64,000 bases of DNA from Mercurialis annua (taxonomy: Eukaryota; Streptophyta; Magnoliopsida; Malpighiales; Euphorbiaceae), in assembly GCF_937616625.2 (NCBI RefSeq), contig NC_065574.1, forward strand, positions 8,124,501 through 8,188,500. Direction: 5' to 3'. Both the position numbers and the translations under genes were made by a program. Below the pieces are notes generated by a model. It ran no database searches. It was not told the DNA's origin and saw nothing but the letters and a program-made list of their open reading frames with translations. This document shows positions 21,582 to 33,643 of this stretch, one piece after another (positions within the stretch are counted from its first letter, which is position 1; the number at the start of each line of letters is the position of its first letter).

Positions 21582-22764
21582 TCAGTTGTGCATTGGGTAT
21601 CTAACTCCACCTCCCAACACTCTCTGTTGCTCTACCTGTCAACATTAAAGTTGTTATACTTTTGTTTCAGAAATACCAAACAAGAAAGCAAATTCAAGAA
21701 CCCTAAAAAGTTCAAGAATGGTACCTGAAACAGCTCGTGCAACTTATTCTTCAGGTAGCAGTACTCATGCTCCAGTACTTCCAATCCTCTCAAACACCTG
21801 AGATTACAACATTTATGGACTCTTACATTTTCTGCTTCTAGCACTTCATTTTTTAAAATATTTATAACCTATACTTTTTTAAAAACAAATTATATATGTA
21901 CCCTGCACGATTATTCTGCTCGGAAGCTGCGCGAAATGCAACACAGACATTTCTGACTCTTTTGGCGCCTATGCTGGAACTACTTCCCATAAATTGATTC
22001 AAATGGATTCCCATTTTCTTGTAGTCCGAGCATTCTCTATCCATCCTGTCCCATCAAAATTCCCATCAAATTTTATACTATGAACACAACTTTTTTTTAT
22101 ATAAATTTAGAGTTTTTTTTTATGAATATATAAATTTAGAGATAATTTGTATACTATTGAAGAAAATTGAAATGAAAAGCTAAAATGTAAAAATTAGCAG
22201 ATTTTGAACCAGAAAAGAGAAGAAAATGTGGATGGAGGTCAAAAAATGCATATAAATTCGAATTAATTTAACTCTAAAGATTAAATTTAAGCTCACGGAT
22301 TACTATAGGAATATTAGTGATGGACAAAAAGTCAAAATGTGGGCTTGTAGGCGTGCGAAAATGAAGATATCCCCAAGAAAAAAGGAAAGGCAAAAATGAA
22401 AGAAACCATTGCCAAAACTTGAGAAGGATAGAAATAAATAAGCTACTTTTTCACTGCGCATGTGTATTTTTTTGCATGTGAAAAGAAGAGAAAGAAAAGG
22501 TGACAATAATGATGAGATTAAAAAAAAAGATTGAGATGGTAAAAAATTAAAAATAAATACGTACAGTAATGTTCTAAGATTTCTCAAAAGCTTCTCTGAT
22601 TCATGGAAGTAAATATTAACAACTTCTGATACGAAATTTGGAGAAGTTTCATCTTGAAGCTGTTGTAGCTGCAAGAATTGCTCATCAAGCACTCCCTGGT
22701 GGAAGAGAAGTGCTAGTAAACGGTTCATATCGGCTCGTAACCGATCGGCACCGAACCCGAGCAT
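21582..22764 (-). CDS. AHP6: Pseudo-histidine phosphotransfer protein AHP6-like
   Basis: Four exons on the minus strand: 22764-22565, 22045-21902, 21797-21725, 21635-21582, all GT-AG. The joined frame reads MLGFGADRLRADMNRLLALL, LDEQFLQLQQLQDETSPNFV, then HLNQFMGSSSSIGAKRVRNV and ends VRYPMHN. It is an HPt four-helix protein in which the phospho-accepting His of HxHQLKGSS is Asn (HLNQFMGSS). That is the defining change of AHP6, which cannot relay phosphate and instead dampens cytokinin two-component signalling. Length about 156 residues, as expected. The Lys usual after the Leu is also Met. The ATG at 22764 matches the family start; the codon two upstream is GTG. A TATA-like ctatttaaa lies about 160 bp upstream. 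Confidence 0.93.
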
Positions 22765-22920
22765 CCACACAGGAAGACCCGTTTTGGCTAAGATGAAGAC
22801 TAATGTTAGTGAGTTTGATGAAGAATCTGAAAGTTGTTTGAATTTAGTGTCTATGAGTTTCAGGTGTTTTAGGGTTTAGGATTTTATGTTAAAAGTGGTT
22901 AATGATTTTGGTATAAGTAT

Positions 22921-22929
22921 CTATTTAAA
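22921..22929 (-). promoter_or_regulatory. TATA-like box of AHP6
   Basis: The minus strand reads tttaaatag about 160 bp upstream of the AHP6 ATG, giving a plausible 5' UTR of about 125 nt. Confidence 0.4.
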
Positions 22930-22999
22930 GGGTGCCATTTACTCTTGTTTTATGTGGGATTTTTTGTGTAATATACTCGCATAATTTATTAGTATTATT

Positions 23000-23552
23000 A
23001 TAGAATAATTGCATTGAAATTCGTCTTACTGATAAGTAGTTAAATCGAGGTGATTGTTGGGGTACCAACCGGACCAAACTATAGTATGGGCAAAGGTGAC
23101 CTGTTATCCAATTTACCGGTTACCCCGCGTGCTGCATTAGCAGGCTGGTGCGGCGTTAATCCTCACTCTCCCCCGACAACTGCCTGCAGCCGGTTACTTG
23201 TCAGTCACCTCACCCCTCCTTAAATAAAAAAATTAAGGAAAAAGGTGCAAATATGACCCAAATATTGCACCCAATATCAAAAATAACTCTAATGATTTGA
23301 AAGCGAAAAAGTGATCCTTATGACTCTCAATTATTTCATTTCTCATCATCCTCCTAACACTTTCAGTATGACCTTTGCTTAAGCTGCTCTTCTTGCCTAC
23401 GTTCGTCCCGACAACCCTTTTACGGCACAACACCGGTATTTTTTCGAGCTGAAGATCTCATATTTTCAGGTTATTAATTTATGTTATATAATCTTATTTT
23501 GAGTTTTATATTTAAAAGGGATGTATGGCGAACTAAATAAATCGATTTATTA
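23000..23552. other. AHP6 upstream region with G+C-rich patch
   Basis: 23060-23220 is notably G+C-rich for this window (gttaccccgcgtgctgc, ggctggtgcggcg) and has no recognised gene. It is either a regulatory island or an old transposon core. The rest is A+T-rich. Confidence 0.35.
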
Positions 23553-24252
23553 TAAATTTTAATATTTAGTTTGGATGGTTTTGATATTAAAAATAGACTA
23601 TTTGTATTTTAAAAAAATCCGGTCGCTAAACATGTGATCTGAATCCAAATTAAAGATAAAATTATCAAATTTTAAAATTGAGGTAAAATTTAAATCTTTT
23701 TTTATAACAAAAAATCCCTCGTAGTTTTCACAAAAGTACAAATCAGCCCTTTTATTTTTTTGGGTATAATTAAATTCTTTTTGTTTTCAAATAGAATAAA
23801 TAACCCCCTTCATCCAGCATCATTAGAAACACTCGTTAATGGCTGAAATAATAAGAGTTCAAAAATAATTTAGGTTAGAATAATTTTAAAAGTTCAAAAA
23901 TAATTTTAATATTTAAAATATCTATCAAAAATTTGAGAGGGTAAGTGTTTTAAAAGTAAACTAAAAAGGTTTATTTATTCGATTTTAAAACAATAAGAGT
24001 TTAATTGTTCAATTTTAAAAACACGAAAGCTTAATTGTGCCCAAAAAAATAAAAGGGCTGATCTGTACTTTTGAAAAAAAAATCGAGAATTTTTTTGTAC
24101 CTTCTGCCTAAATTTTGATATTTAGTTTGGATGGTTTTGATATTAAAAATAGATTATTTGTATTATAATTTTTAGATCCGGTCGCTAAACATGTGATCCA
24201 AATCCAAATTAAAGATAAAATTATCAAATTTTGATATTGAGGTAAAATTTAA
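23553..24252. repeat. MITE bracketed by ~143-bp direct duplications
   Basis: Two direct copies (23553-23696 and 24109-24252) of a stretch containing tttagtttggatggttttga and ccggtcgctaaacatgtgat flank an inverted-repeat element (about 23697-24108) whose arms share acaaatcagcccttttattt. The duplication is far longer than any transposition target duplication. Confidence 0.7.
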
Positions 24253-25082
24253 ATTCTTAATTGATTCTAAAATAAAAAATAATATCCTTAACATGAAGGT
24301 CGTTTTTACGCCTCGATGTTATAAGAAATGATTTTCGATACACATCAACAAAAAGCCAAAAAATGACTCTAATATTATTACCGAGGCGTAAAAATGACCT
24401 TAATAATTATCGAAGAGAAATAATTTTCAGTTTAACAGTGTAATATAACTTTGTCCAACAAAGGGGACTAAATTTTAATTTTTTGAAGTGTTAGTCATTT
24501 GGCATCTTGATGTTTTTGTGCCTAAAAAATTATTAAGGTCCATTGTGTGAGCTTGGATGACAATATTAGTATTGTTTTATACCTTTTTGCAAAAAATAGT
24601 CTCCTTAAACCGATATTTTCCCAATTTGTATAGTGGCGTTTTCAAAATTTAAATTCCTTAACTTTTAATCTGACTTTCTGTCTCTTTCTCGAGAAAAAAT
24701 GTTGTGGGTTATGGGGTGAAATAGACTCCAGTAAATAAGGCTTGGCAGTGACAGGTGGTAAATAGTGAGGTGATGACGAGCTGTAAAAAGTAGTCCTTAT
24801 TGACTCTATTTTATAATGAACCAATGATTACTTTATCTCCCGAACTTGGCACAAAATATTTAAAACGTTTAAATTAATAAAATCAAATCAGTTTTATTCT
24901 GAATTTGGCAAAAATGGCTTAAAAATATTTTTTTTAATTTATGTTTATTGACCATGAATATACCATAAAATACATTATTAATACACTATGAATATGCAGT
25001 AAAAACACCAACAACAAAAAACTAGAAAGGATACTTTTAAAATTAGAAGGACAATTTGAAAAATAAAAAGGCCATGAAATAT
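24253..25082. other. Intergenic
   Basis: Contains a loose inverted pair around gaggcgtaaaaatgacc (24300-24400), suggestive of another decayed MITE. No gene. Confidence 0.4.
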
Positions 25083-25262
25083 GGGAAGTTCTTACCTAGA
25101 CCCGGTCTATAAAAAATTCATGGACCCATCCAATGAGGTGTTAGAGAAATGAGAAGAAAGAGAAAATAATGAGAAGAGAAAGAAAATTGTGTTTGATTTC
25201 CTAACACCTCATTGGGTAGGTGCATGGAAAATTCATAGACCAGGTCTAGGTAATAATTTCCC
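25083..25262. mobile_element. Short MULE-like MITE, perfect 9-bp target duplication
   Basis: 180 bp, termini GGGAAGTTCTTACCTAGACC and a matching inverted end (ggtctaggtaataatttccc), with inner pairing of aatgaggtgtta / taacacctcatt. Perfect direct repeat atgaaatat at 25074-25082 and 25263-25271. Centre is purine-rich. Non-coding. Confidence 0.85.
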
Positions 25263-25271
25263 ATGAAATAT

Positions 25272-26849
25272 TTACAAAAAATGAGTACCGTTATAATTAT
25301 TTTTCAAAAATAATGTATTTTGAGAATTATCCCTTTTATAATCTTAACTTATATTTAATTATTTTTATATATCCGTCCAACATAAAAACAACAACTATTT
25401 TTTATAAATAATAAAGATAAATATACTTTATTGTATAACTATATAAAAAATAACTAAATCATTGTTGTTGTTTTTTTAATTTAAAATATTATTATTATTT
25501 ATAGTAGAAAATTTATCGTTTTGTCTTATTTATTGAAATGATGTTGTTTGTTGATATTCAGTGTTATGAATTTAAAATATATGCAGATTTTTATTTTTTT
25601 ATTAATTATTTAATTTATTTTAATTCATATATAAAAATATAATAATAAAAATATAGAATTATGGAATTATAATATTAGAATATTAGAATATACTGTTTTA
25701 TTATAGGACGTAAATGTATTTATTACTGTTTTATCATGGGACGTAAATGTATTTATTAATATTAATGAATTAAATAAATAAATTGTAAAACTCTACATGT
25801 GGCGTAAACTAAAATTGTAAACTAAAATAAGTTTATACATTCGTGCTGGAGTTGATGATTTACTCTATATGTCTAACTATTATTATTGCATAAGGGGTCA
25901 CTAAGTTTTCACAAATTATAAAAAGATTACAAAATTTATCTGTAATTTTAAAAAAGCCATATGCCATTAATATATATGGTGAACACATTCTCCCTATAAA
26001 ACCAGGAGTACTATTAATCCTAATTTATAGTATTATCCTTTTTAATTTGCAGCAACAACAAAAATATTCCTTATCTCAAATATTTACAAATATAGTTTTA
26101 ATTCAAATAGAAATTTAGGCATTACTCTCAACATATAATATTACTTGGCCTAGTTTTAACAAACTCTAACTAACTCTTATAAGCTCCATACTTTGTACTA
26201 GCTAATCAATTATCACTTACTTAATAGAATGAAATTTAGAAATTTAGGCTCTCAATAGCTCCTTTCTCGATGAGCATGATCAACGGGACTAAAAAGGTTA
26301 AAAAATGGGAAACTAAATATTCCAAATGAAGTCTATAGAGTTTTTATTTATTCATAAAAAGGGTAAATTCCTTAAAAGGTATAGAATTTTCATGAAAAGG
26401 CGTTGGTTAACGTTCAATGTAAAAACAAATATATGTACTATAAATTATACTAAATGAATAAGAAAATAAATAATAGAAACCACTAAGGTTTCTTATGTTC
26501 GAGCCACGCATGGTTTGGCTAGAGAGCTTCTGCTTTCAAACAGTACAACATAAAGCCTGCAAAAGTTAGCGTAAAAACAAAAGATTGAGTAACTAATAAT
26601 TAATCTAGCTATAATAGATGATGGAGCTTAACATTATTTAATTGCAACTTATAGTATATAGTTTGTGTATGTGATGCATGTTAATTAATTTTTGTTTTTC
26701 TAATCCTCGACATACTCACTTGCAAAAGCATGCTTTCTATATGACGTAAGCAATATGTGTGCCTAATGGGTAACTTATATAAAAAAAATTCTAACCTACA
26801 TATAATATATAGTGTAACTCTCTTATAAATGATTTTCATAATTGGAAAA
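25272..26849. other. Intergenic, A+T-rich
   Basis: No gene or bounded repeat seen. A short direct repeat (tattttattataggacgtaaatg-like, 25695-25760) is present. Confidence 0.4.
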
Positions 26850-27237
26850 GTGTACAAAAATGGCCCTAATATTTACCTCAAATTTCACTTGACTCTTTTA
26901 TGTTTTTAGAATTTCAATTATGACCTTTATAATTTTTCTAGTAACAAAAAAAGCACACGGTTAACAGAAACATCCATTCCCACTAAGTAATCTTACGTGA
27001 TATTCCTTTTCTGCCACAAGATTCCAATGTGGCAATGACTAGTATAAAAAGGTATAGTTACTCTAATGTTTACTCCGATTCTCACTTAAACACTTAATAT
27101 TTTTTAAATTTCGGTTATGACCTTAATGTTTTTCGAACTAGATGTCACTATTAACAAATATGATGTGGCATCAATTGACGTACTCATGACCATGCAAAAT
27201 CATAACTTAGTAAAAATTAATAGTATAAAAAATTATT

Positions 27238-27549
27238 GGATTAATATCAAAAAAAATCACAAACTTTACACGTTTTCTCATTTTAATCACGTAGTTTAAA
27301 TTTTCTCATTTTCATGCACGAACTACCACTTCTTCTCAAATTCATGCACGGTGCTGAGGTGACACTCATTTATTGGTGTAAACTGACCTCCACCTCAGCA
27401 AATTACACCAATGGAGCCGTGACACCTCAGCACCGTGCATGAATTTGAGAAAAAGTGGTAGTACGTAAATGAAAATGAGAAAATTTAAACTGCGTGATTA
27501 ATAAAATGAGAAAACATGTAAAGTTGGTGAATTTTTATGACATTAACCC
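27238..27549. mobile_element. MULE-like MITE nested in foldback
   Basis: Termini GGATTAATATC / GACATTAACCC, strong inverted pairing (ttctcaaattcatgcacg, gtgctgaggtg) and a perfect 9-bp duplication aaaattatt (27229-27237, 27550-27558). A relative with the same sub-terminal words lies at 58880-59195. Confidence 0.85.
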
Positions 27550-27597
27550 AAAATTATTTTGTACTTTTATTTTATATATTACTAATCTTTATCTAGG

Positions 27598-27598
<1 letters not shown>

Positions 27599-27655
<57 letters not shown>
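27599..27655. repeat. (TA)n microsatellite
   Basis: About 28 uninterrupted TA dinucleotides. Confidence 0.97.
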
Positions 27656-27659
<4 letters not shown>

Positions 27660-28410
27660 TTATCCGAGTATTATATATATTATTAATTTTTAAATATTAG
27701 TAATATGAAAAAAATCATGATTTAGTAAAAGTTAGTAGTATAAAAAATTCACTATCTATTCTTTTATTTTACTAATTTTAATTGAATTGAGATTTTGCAT
27801 ATGCCCCTAAATTTTTAAATTGATGTCACTGTCATATATGTTAACACACTCGAGTGACAACAGAGTATTGAATGAGCATCTAGATAAAGATGTAATCTTA
27901 AACACAGTGGTAGATAAGGTCTTTTGCACAGCAACGTCACTTCTGCTCTGGATATAAAACAATTATTTTATATTGAAAATTCTGATTTAGTAAAAATTAG
28001 TAGTATAAAAAATTTACCATCTATTATTTTTATATTACTTTTTTTTTACCAAATCAGAATTTTACATTGTTCATAAGTCTTTAAATTGACGTCACATAAT
28101 ATTTTTTAATGGACATTCAATTCAAAAAATATTAACATCATAATTAAGATTTGAAAAATATTAAGTGGCTAAGTGAGAATTATAAATATTATGATTATTT
28201 CTATACTTTTTTGTTAAAAGACACACAACGTTAGAGTCTTGTGGCAATCATGTCAGATTATCTTATAGAAATGATGTTCCCTTTAAATTTTGTATTTTCT
28301 TATGAACAGAAGAAATATAAGCATCGTAATTGAGATCCGAAAAACACAAAAGAGTCAAGTAAAATTTAAAATAAACATTAATTAGGGTGTTTTTTGTACC
28401 CTTTCTCTTC

Positions 28411-30620
28411 ACATTTTAATGTAATCAATGTTAAGTAAGGACCTAATTAAATATATTTTTTAATTTACATGTTTTTTTGTTTGTTTTAATATTATATCAT
28501 CAAAATCCAATTGTTTGCAAAAAAAATTTATTTCTAATGAAAATGGATAAATATTACAATCAATCATAAATGTGTATTTTATATTTGTACTTTAGTATTT
28601 AAAATATAAATATGAATGTGCTAAATTTAAGTTATTAAAATAATTAAAAAGAGTAGAAAGCATGATGACTTGGTAGATGTAAGCACATATTATTGAGTAA
28701 TGAAGCAGAAAATGGGGTTATTAATTAGTTGATGAGAACAAACTTTTTGAGATGATTATGGAAAAGTAGTTTAATTAGTTAATTAAAATATGGACTTGAT
28801 AACCATGATTTGTGTGAATCCGTGCTCCCGTGCTTATATACTGTAGTCACTATGTATATCAAGTTATCAAATCAACCAACCTATTATTCTCTTTTTCTTT
28901 TGTCTTACGTTTACATGATTTTAAATTTTACTTCATCCGTCTTAGGATAATAGGCTATTTAAACAAACATAAAAATTCAAAAAAATACGGTAGTTGAATT
29001 AGTTAAAATTAATTTTTAAAATATTTATAAATTTTAATTTCAAAATTGTAATTTAAAAATTATAGACATGCATCTTATAATTTATTTATGTTACTCTTAT
29101 ACTTTGGTTTCTTACTCCAAATTATATTTCAACGTTTTTTTTAAACAGTTTCGAACAATTTCTAAAAGCACATTTTGTATTTATTTCAAGAAAATGTTTT
29201 TTAAAATAATTTATAAAAGATTTCAAATAGTTTTTAAAAATGCAGTTTGTATTCGTTCTTTTTTTTAAAAGAATTTCTAACAGTTTCAAGTTTCAAAAAC
29301 ATAAATTATACCGACTATAAATTTAGAGTACGGACAAAAATATTAAAATTAAAGAAACAAAATAAAGTTTCAAAATCGGAATATATTTTACAAATAAAGT
29401 AGAATTTGTTTTTACTTTATTTTCTAAATTTATCCCTTATAAATTGTCTAGATTTATTAATAGCATATTAATGACTAATATTTTTATTATTGCATTTTGT
29501 ATAATTAAGTATACTAGTACATTTTATTTTACATAGGTATAAAAAATGGCATTGCAGTATGAAGTAATTAAATTATTTGAGATAACTGTACATGTTATTT
29601 TTTTGGGTAAATATGATTTTTATACTTTTAATTGTTTGAAAAAAATTAGAAGAGGATTTATAATTTGAAAAGCTAAAAGCAACAAGCGTTGGACACAAAG
29701 TATTAAAGTCGTGAGTGCATTTCCTCCCACAAGGCTCTCCCCCTCCAATTATCACATATATATATAGTGACAGAGTCAGAATTTTTTTTGTCAGAGTTTC
29801 GACAGCTCGGGCTTTACTTGTATTTAATCCTGAATTTACTATAAATTTATCTATATTTCTAAAATATTTTATGTCTATATTTAAAACATAATCTGTCTCA
29901 GCCAGGGTCAAAGCATACTCTTGCTTTAAGATATATTTATGTTTGTACATGTAGACACACACATATATAGTCATTTCATTGAAAATCTCTTTTATTTTGT
30001 TTGATGATATGCAAATAATTTATGGTAATTTGTATAACTACTTTTTAAAAAAAAAATATGTGACTAAGTTAGATAAAATAATTTAAAAAATGATTAATAT
30101 GAAATTTGATGACTTAATAACCTCAATACTCATTAACATTTTAATTTTATAAATTATTTTAATTGGAAAAGTAAATGAAATAAGAAAATCTAAAAAATCT
30201 AAAAAAGAAAAATAGATAGAATTAAATTTATTAAACCATTAAATTTTATAAAAATATATTTTTTTTATATTTTTTTCAAAAATAAATTTAAAAATTAAAT
30301 TAAATTGATTTCTTTTCAGTTAAATTTAACACAGTTAACTAATACTAAAAATAAATAAAATAACTGAAATATTAAAAAAAAAAAACCATGTAAATTAATT
30401 TCTATATAAAAAATAACAAAAATGTAAAATATGGCATATATGAGAGACCTAAGAATAATTTTCTCTTTTTTTTAACAATTTAATAAATTAAATTTAAAAT
30501 CTGTAACTAGTATTAATAAATTTTAAAAAAAAAACAAGACTTATTCATTTAACTATATTTAAATCTTTCAGCTATATAATGGTCCGAATTTTCAAAATTG
30601 GGATGCTTCTTATCATATAT
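28411..30620. other. Intergenic; SINE scrap at 29690-29770
   Basis: A+T-rich. 29665-29750 (gtcgtgagtgcatttcctcc, cacaaggctctccccctcc) matches the body of the SINE at 20225. No gene. Confidence 0.4.
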
Positions 30621-31539
30621 TCAATTGTTGAATGTCATTCTTTGCTTTTGTGCATCATTTGGCAGCTTCACATCACTTGCTAATCCTAAGGCTTGCAAAA
30701 ACTTGACAACATACCAAGTCAAGTCAATTTGCCACCATTCTAACCCATGCCTAGCTGAGTATTCAAATGCATGGTGATTGTTGTGCCAACCTTCTCCAAA
30801 TGCTAGCAATGCTACCCACCTATATAAACCAAAAATTACCAATTACAACCCTAAACTTAATCATTTGTATCAATAAATTCAAAGTTTAATTCAATTAAGC
30901 TGATTTGATGGAAAATGAGGATGTTAAAATACCAGTTGTTCCTTGATAGATCACCAGTATTCCATGCTTGTTTTCCCCATACATGACAGGCTGAGTTTAC
31001 TAGCCAAGTGATGTGGAATACCCAAACTATCCTCACTCCCTGAAAAACACAAAGAAGTAGTATGAGGGCATAATAGGAACTTCATAAAGATAAGCCTTTT
31101 CAACTATATTTATGGTTCTCCACTGAACATGACAAACTACTAACTGCACAAAGGAAATGAGGCCATAAATTTAATGGTAGAAGATTACAAGTACAATTAC
31201 TTAAGGCCCACAAACAAAGCAATGGCCTCAAGTTTGAAAAATCTCAAAATAGTGATTATCTTAGTATTATATATCCAAAATAACTAGTGGTTGTTCACAC
31301 TTGCAGAACCTCATATTCATATCAGTGGTCTAATCGAGTCGAGCCACCTCACGAACCAACTCATGAATTGCTCAATATTATTTCGAAAAATATTCAAACA
31401 TTAAATTGAGTTCGAATTCAAGCAACTCGACTAAATGTCAAGTTGAACTTAAATATTAAGATATTCAGCTCGACTAGTTAACAATAATAATTGAATTTCT
31501 TTTATATAAATATACATATTTATAATAATATCTTAAATT

Positions 31540-31572
<33 letters not shown>

Positions 31573-33128
31573 ATAGGTATACTAAATTAATTTTTTTTAA
31601 CTTTTATAAAAGTTAAAATAATTTAACCGGGTTGAATTCAATTGAGTTGAATTCAATTCTCTAACTATTTTACAAACTGAACCTCAAACTCTTAAAATGA
31701 AACATGACCTGACTCGAATTAAATTCTAAATTATAGAATTAAGTCAAACTCGACATGACAATGTTCCGACTCGATTCCACTTGATTAAAAGCCGAATCCT
31801 AGTCAAAAGAATTATACGAGAGAATCATATTTTATAAAGAAATATATCTCAGTTAGTTGAAATGAAAAAAATAGAGAAAGAAAATGAAAAATAATCCTCA
31901 CCATTCCCCACACCAAGAAGGGTACCCCTCCTAATGCAAACAGCAGAACAGCAAGGGCAATTGGATGCATAATGTATGTTTGCTTGATGAACTTATAAAA
32001 TGATTGCTTCTCTAAATCCCCAACATTGTTTGGCCCTCCGCACTGCTCATTAACAAAATAATCAAAAATAAGCAACATAATTTCTTTGAGCAAAGGGTCA
32101 ATTCAGTCTCGGGGTCAAATAATCCACTCTCAGACATTTTAATCGATTAAATACATTACTCTCTATTTATAAGGTCAATCAATGACATAATTATAAAATA
32201 CACTTAATTAGCCTAAAACTTTAGAATATATTTTCAATTGATCAAAATGACTGAAAGCGATTTATTTTACTTCGAACAACAATTTAAGGGACTGGAATTA
32301 GCCTTTACTCTAATTTTTTCTTTAGATAAAAAAGAAACAGAGCAAAAGATGAAATTAGCAATAATAAGTACCCTTTGATTAACAGAATTGGTATCAAATA
32401 GCCAACTCATATGACTATACCAAAACCCTTCAGTAGGGCTATGAGGGTCTCTCTCAGAATCACAAAACTGATGATGGTATCTATGTGTGCTAACCCAATC
32501 AATCGGATTCCCCTGAAAATGAATTCACCAAATTACCAAATCATCAAAAACTACAAACAAAAAACTACTAATCATGCACTAAACAAAAGAAAATTCATTA
32601 ATTAACCTGAAGAGCTTGAACTCCACAATAAGCAAAAACATACTCAAGCCATTTTGGTAACTTGAAACTCCTATGAGAAAGGTTCCTATGATAAGAGAGA
32701 GTAATACCAAAAAGACCAGTAATTACATAAAGCCCAACACCAACCCAAAAAGCACTCCAAGTGAAGTAAAATGGAGCAAATAAACTAATTAAATGCATGG
32801 CTAAAACAACACCAGCAGTTGCTATATCCAATGAACTCCATTTCCTTCCTAAAAATACATTATTTTCCCTCTTCACCACCACATCTGATAGCAAAATTCT
32901 CCTCCCAATACCACCATCAGAAGATACATTGGGGCGGTTATTGTTTGCATAAGAAAAAATATTTGAAGTTTTTTGTTTGGAGTTGATTTTGAGCTGAATG
33001 GTTTTTGGGCTCTTGTGATTAGATGACTTTAGGAGTAAAGATGGTATGTTTAATGGCTTCGAGAAATGAATTGGTGAGAAAGGGTGAGGTCTGGTTTTGG
33101 TTAATGGAGAGGTGGCTAGAGCTGCCAT
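30621..33128 (-). CDS. FAD5: Plastid palmitoyl-monogalactosyldiacylglycerol delta-7 desaturase (FAD5/ADS3-like)
   Basis: Five minus-strand exons: 33128-32607, 32512-32372, 32042-31902, 31039-30933, 30819-30621, all GT-AG. Product about 369 residues, the family length. A Ser/Lys-rich N-terminus of about 70 residues is a likely transit peptide. Hydrophobic spans surround AGVVLAMHLISLFAPFYFTW and VGVGLYVITGLFGITLSYHR. The three histidine boxes of acyl-lipid desaturases are intact: HRNLSH, HRYHH (THRYHHQFCDSERDPHSP) and HNNHH (GEGWHNNHHAFEYSARHG). The enzyme introduces a double bond into 16:0 on galactolipid in the chloroplast. Family members outside Arabidopsis may act as delta-9 enzymes, so regiospecificity is inferred. 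The ATG at 33128 starts the conserved frame. A TATA-like box lies 105 bp upstream. Confidence 0.92.
31310..31800. repeat. GAGCTCG/CGAGTCG-type dispersed repeat in FAD5 intron 3
   Basis: Between the third and fourth FAD5 exons: words such as gtcgagcc, ctcgact, gaattcaattgagttgaatt and a (TA) run near 31545-31570. Belongs to the dispersed low-complexity repeats seen elsewhere in the window. It lengthens intron 3 to about 860 bp. Confidence 0.5.
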
Positions 33129-33232
33129 TGAAGAGAATTAATGTTTGATTTTGTTGTCATGCAATTGGATTTTTCATGAGGTTTTTGTGTTGAAGGGTTA
33201 CTTGGGGTTGAAGGGTTTGTTGGTGTAGGCAA

Positions 33233-33240
33233 ATATATAT
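33233..33240 (-). promoter_or_regulatory. TATA box of FAD5
   Basis: The minus strand reads atatatat in gcaatatatatttgcc, 105 bp upstream of the FAD5 ATG. This spacing allows a 5' UTR of about 75 nt. Confidence 0.5.
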
Positions 33241-33643
33241 TGCGGTGTGGCTTGTATTTGTGCCAAATTTGGTTAAATTTGTAAGTTTTTAAGAAAAATA
33301 TAGACAAAAGTGGAGAGAGAAAGGGAGATAAGGCGGTTGTGGACTTGTGGAGTTGTCTTATGATTTCTGGTAGGGTCATTCCGGCGGAGGCACCGATGTG
33401 TGAGAAATGGTACCGAATTCAATAAGAAAAATGTTTTATAACCCAACACTTTGTAACAACTTTTTTAACCCATTTTACGTGACATAGTTTCATTCGTATA
33501 ATCTCCACCCAAAAGTGTATATCTCAAAAAACAGAATTTAATCAATGCACTCTTTAATTGGCACGTCAGGCGGTACAAAAAAGTGGGTTAAAAATATTGG
33601 GTTATATAACATTACTCAATCAATAAATCATAGTAAAATTTAT

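Larger units (their letters stand above)
26850..28410. mobile_element. Large foldback element with ~320-bp arms
   Basis: The left arm (about 26850-27165) and right arm (about 28085-28405) are inverted copies: shared cacttgactctttt (left) with aaaagagtcaagt (right), caagattccaatgtggcaa with agtcttgtggcaatc, and acttaatattttt. The middle carries a nested 312-bp MITE (27238-27549), a (TA)n run and A+T-rich DNA, and no transposase. Exact termini and target duplication were not resolved. Confidence 0.65.

Noticed and set aside
22303..22560. Continuation of the AHP6 first-exon frame (hydrophobic tail)
   Set aside because: Reads through a consensus donor into intron 1; homology resumes exactly at the second exon.
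29573..29974. 133-codon open frame on the minus strand
   Set aside because: Spans a SINE scrap and A+T-rich DNA; no recognisable domain, no splice or promoter context.
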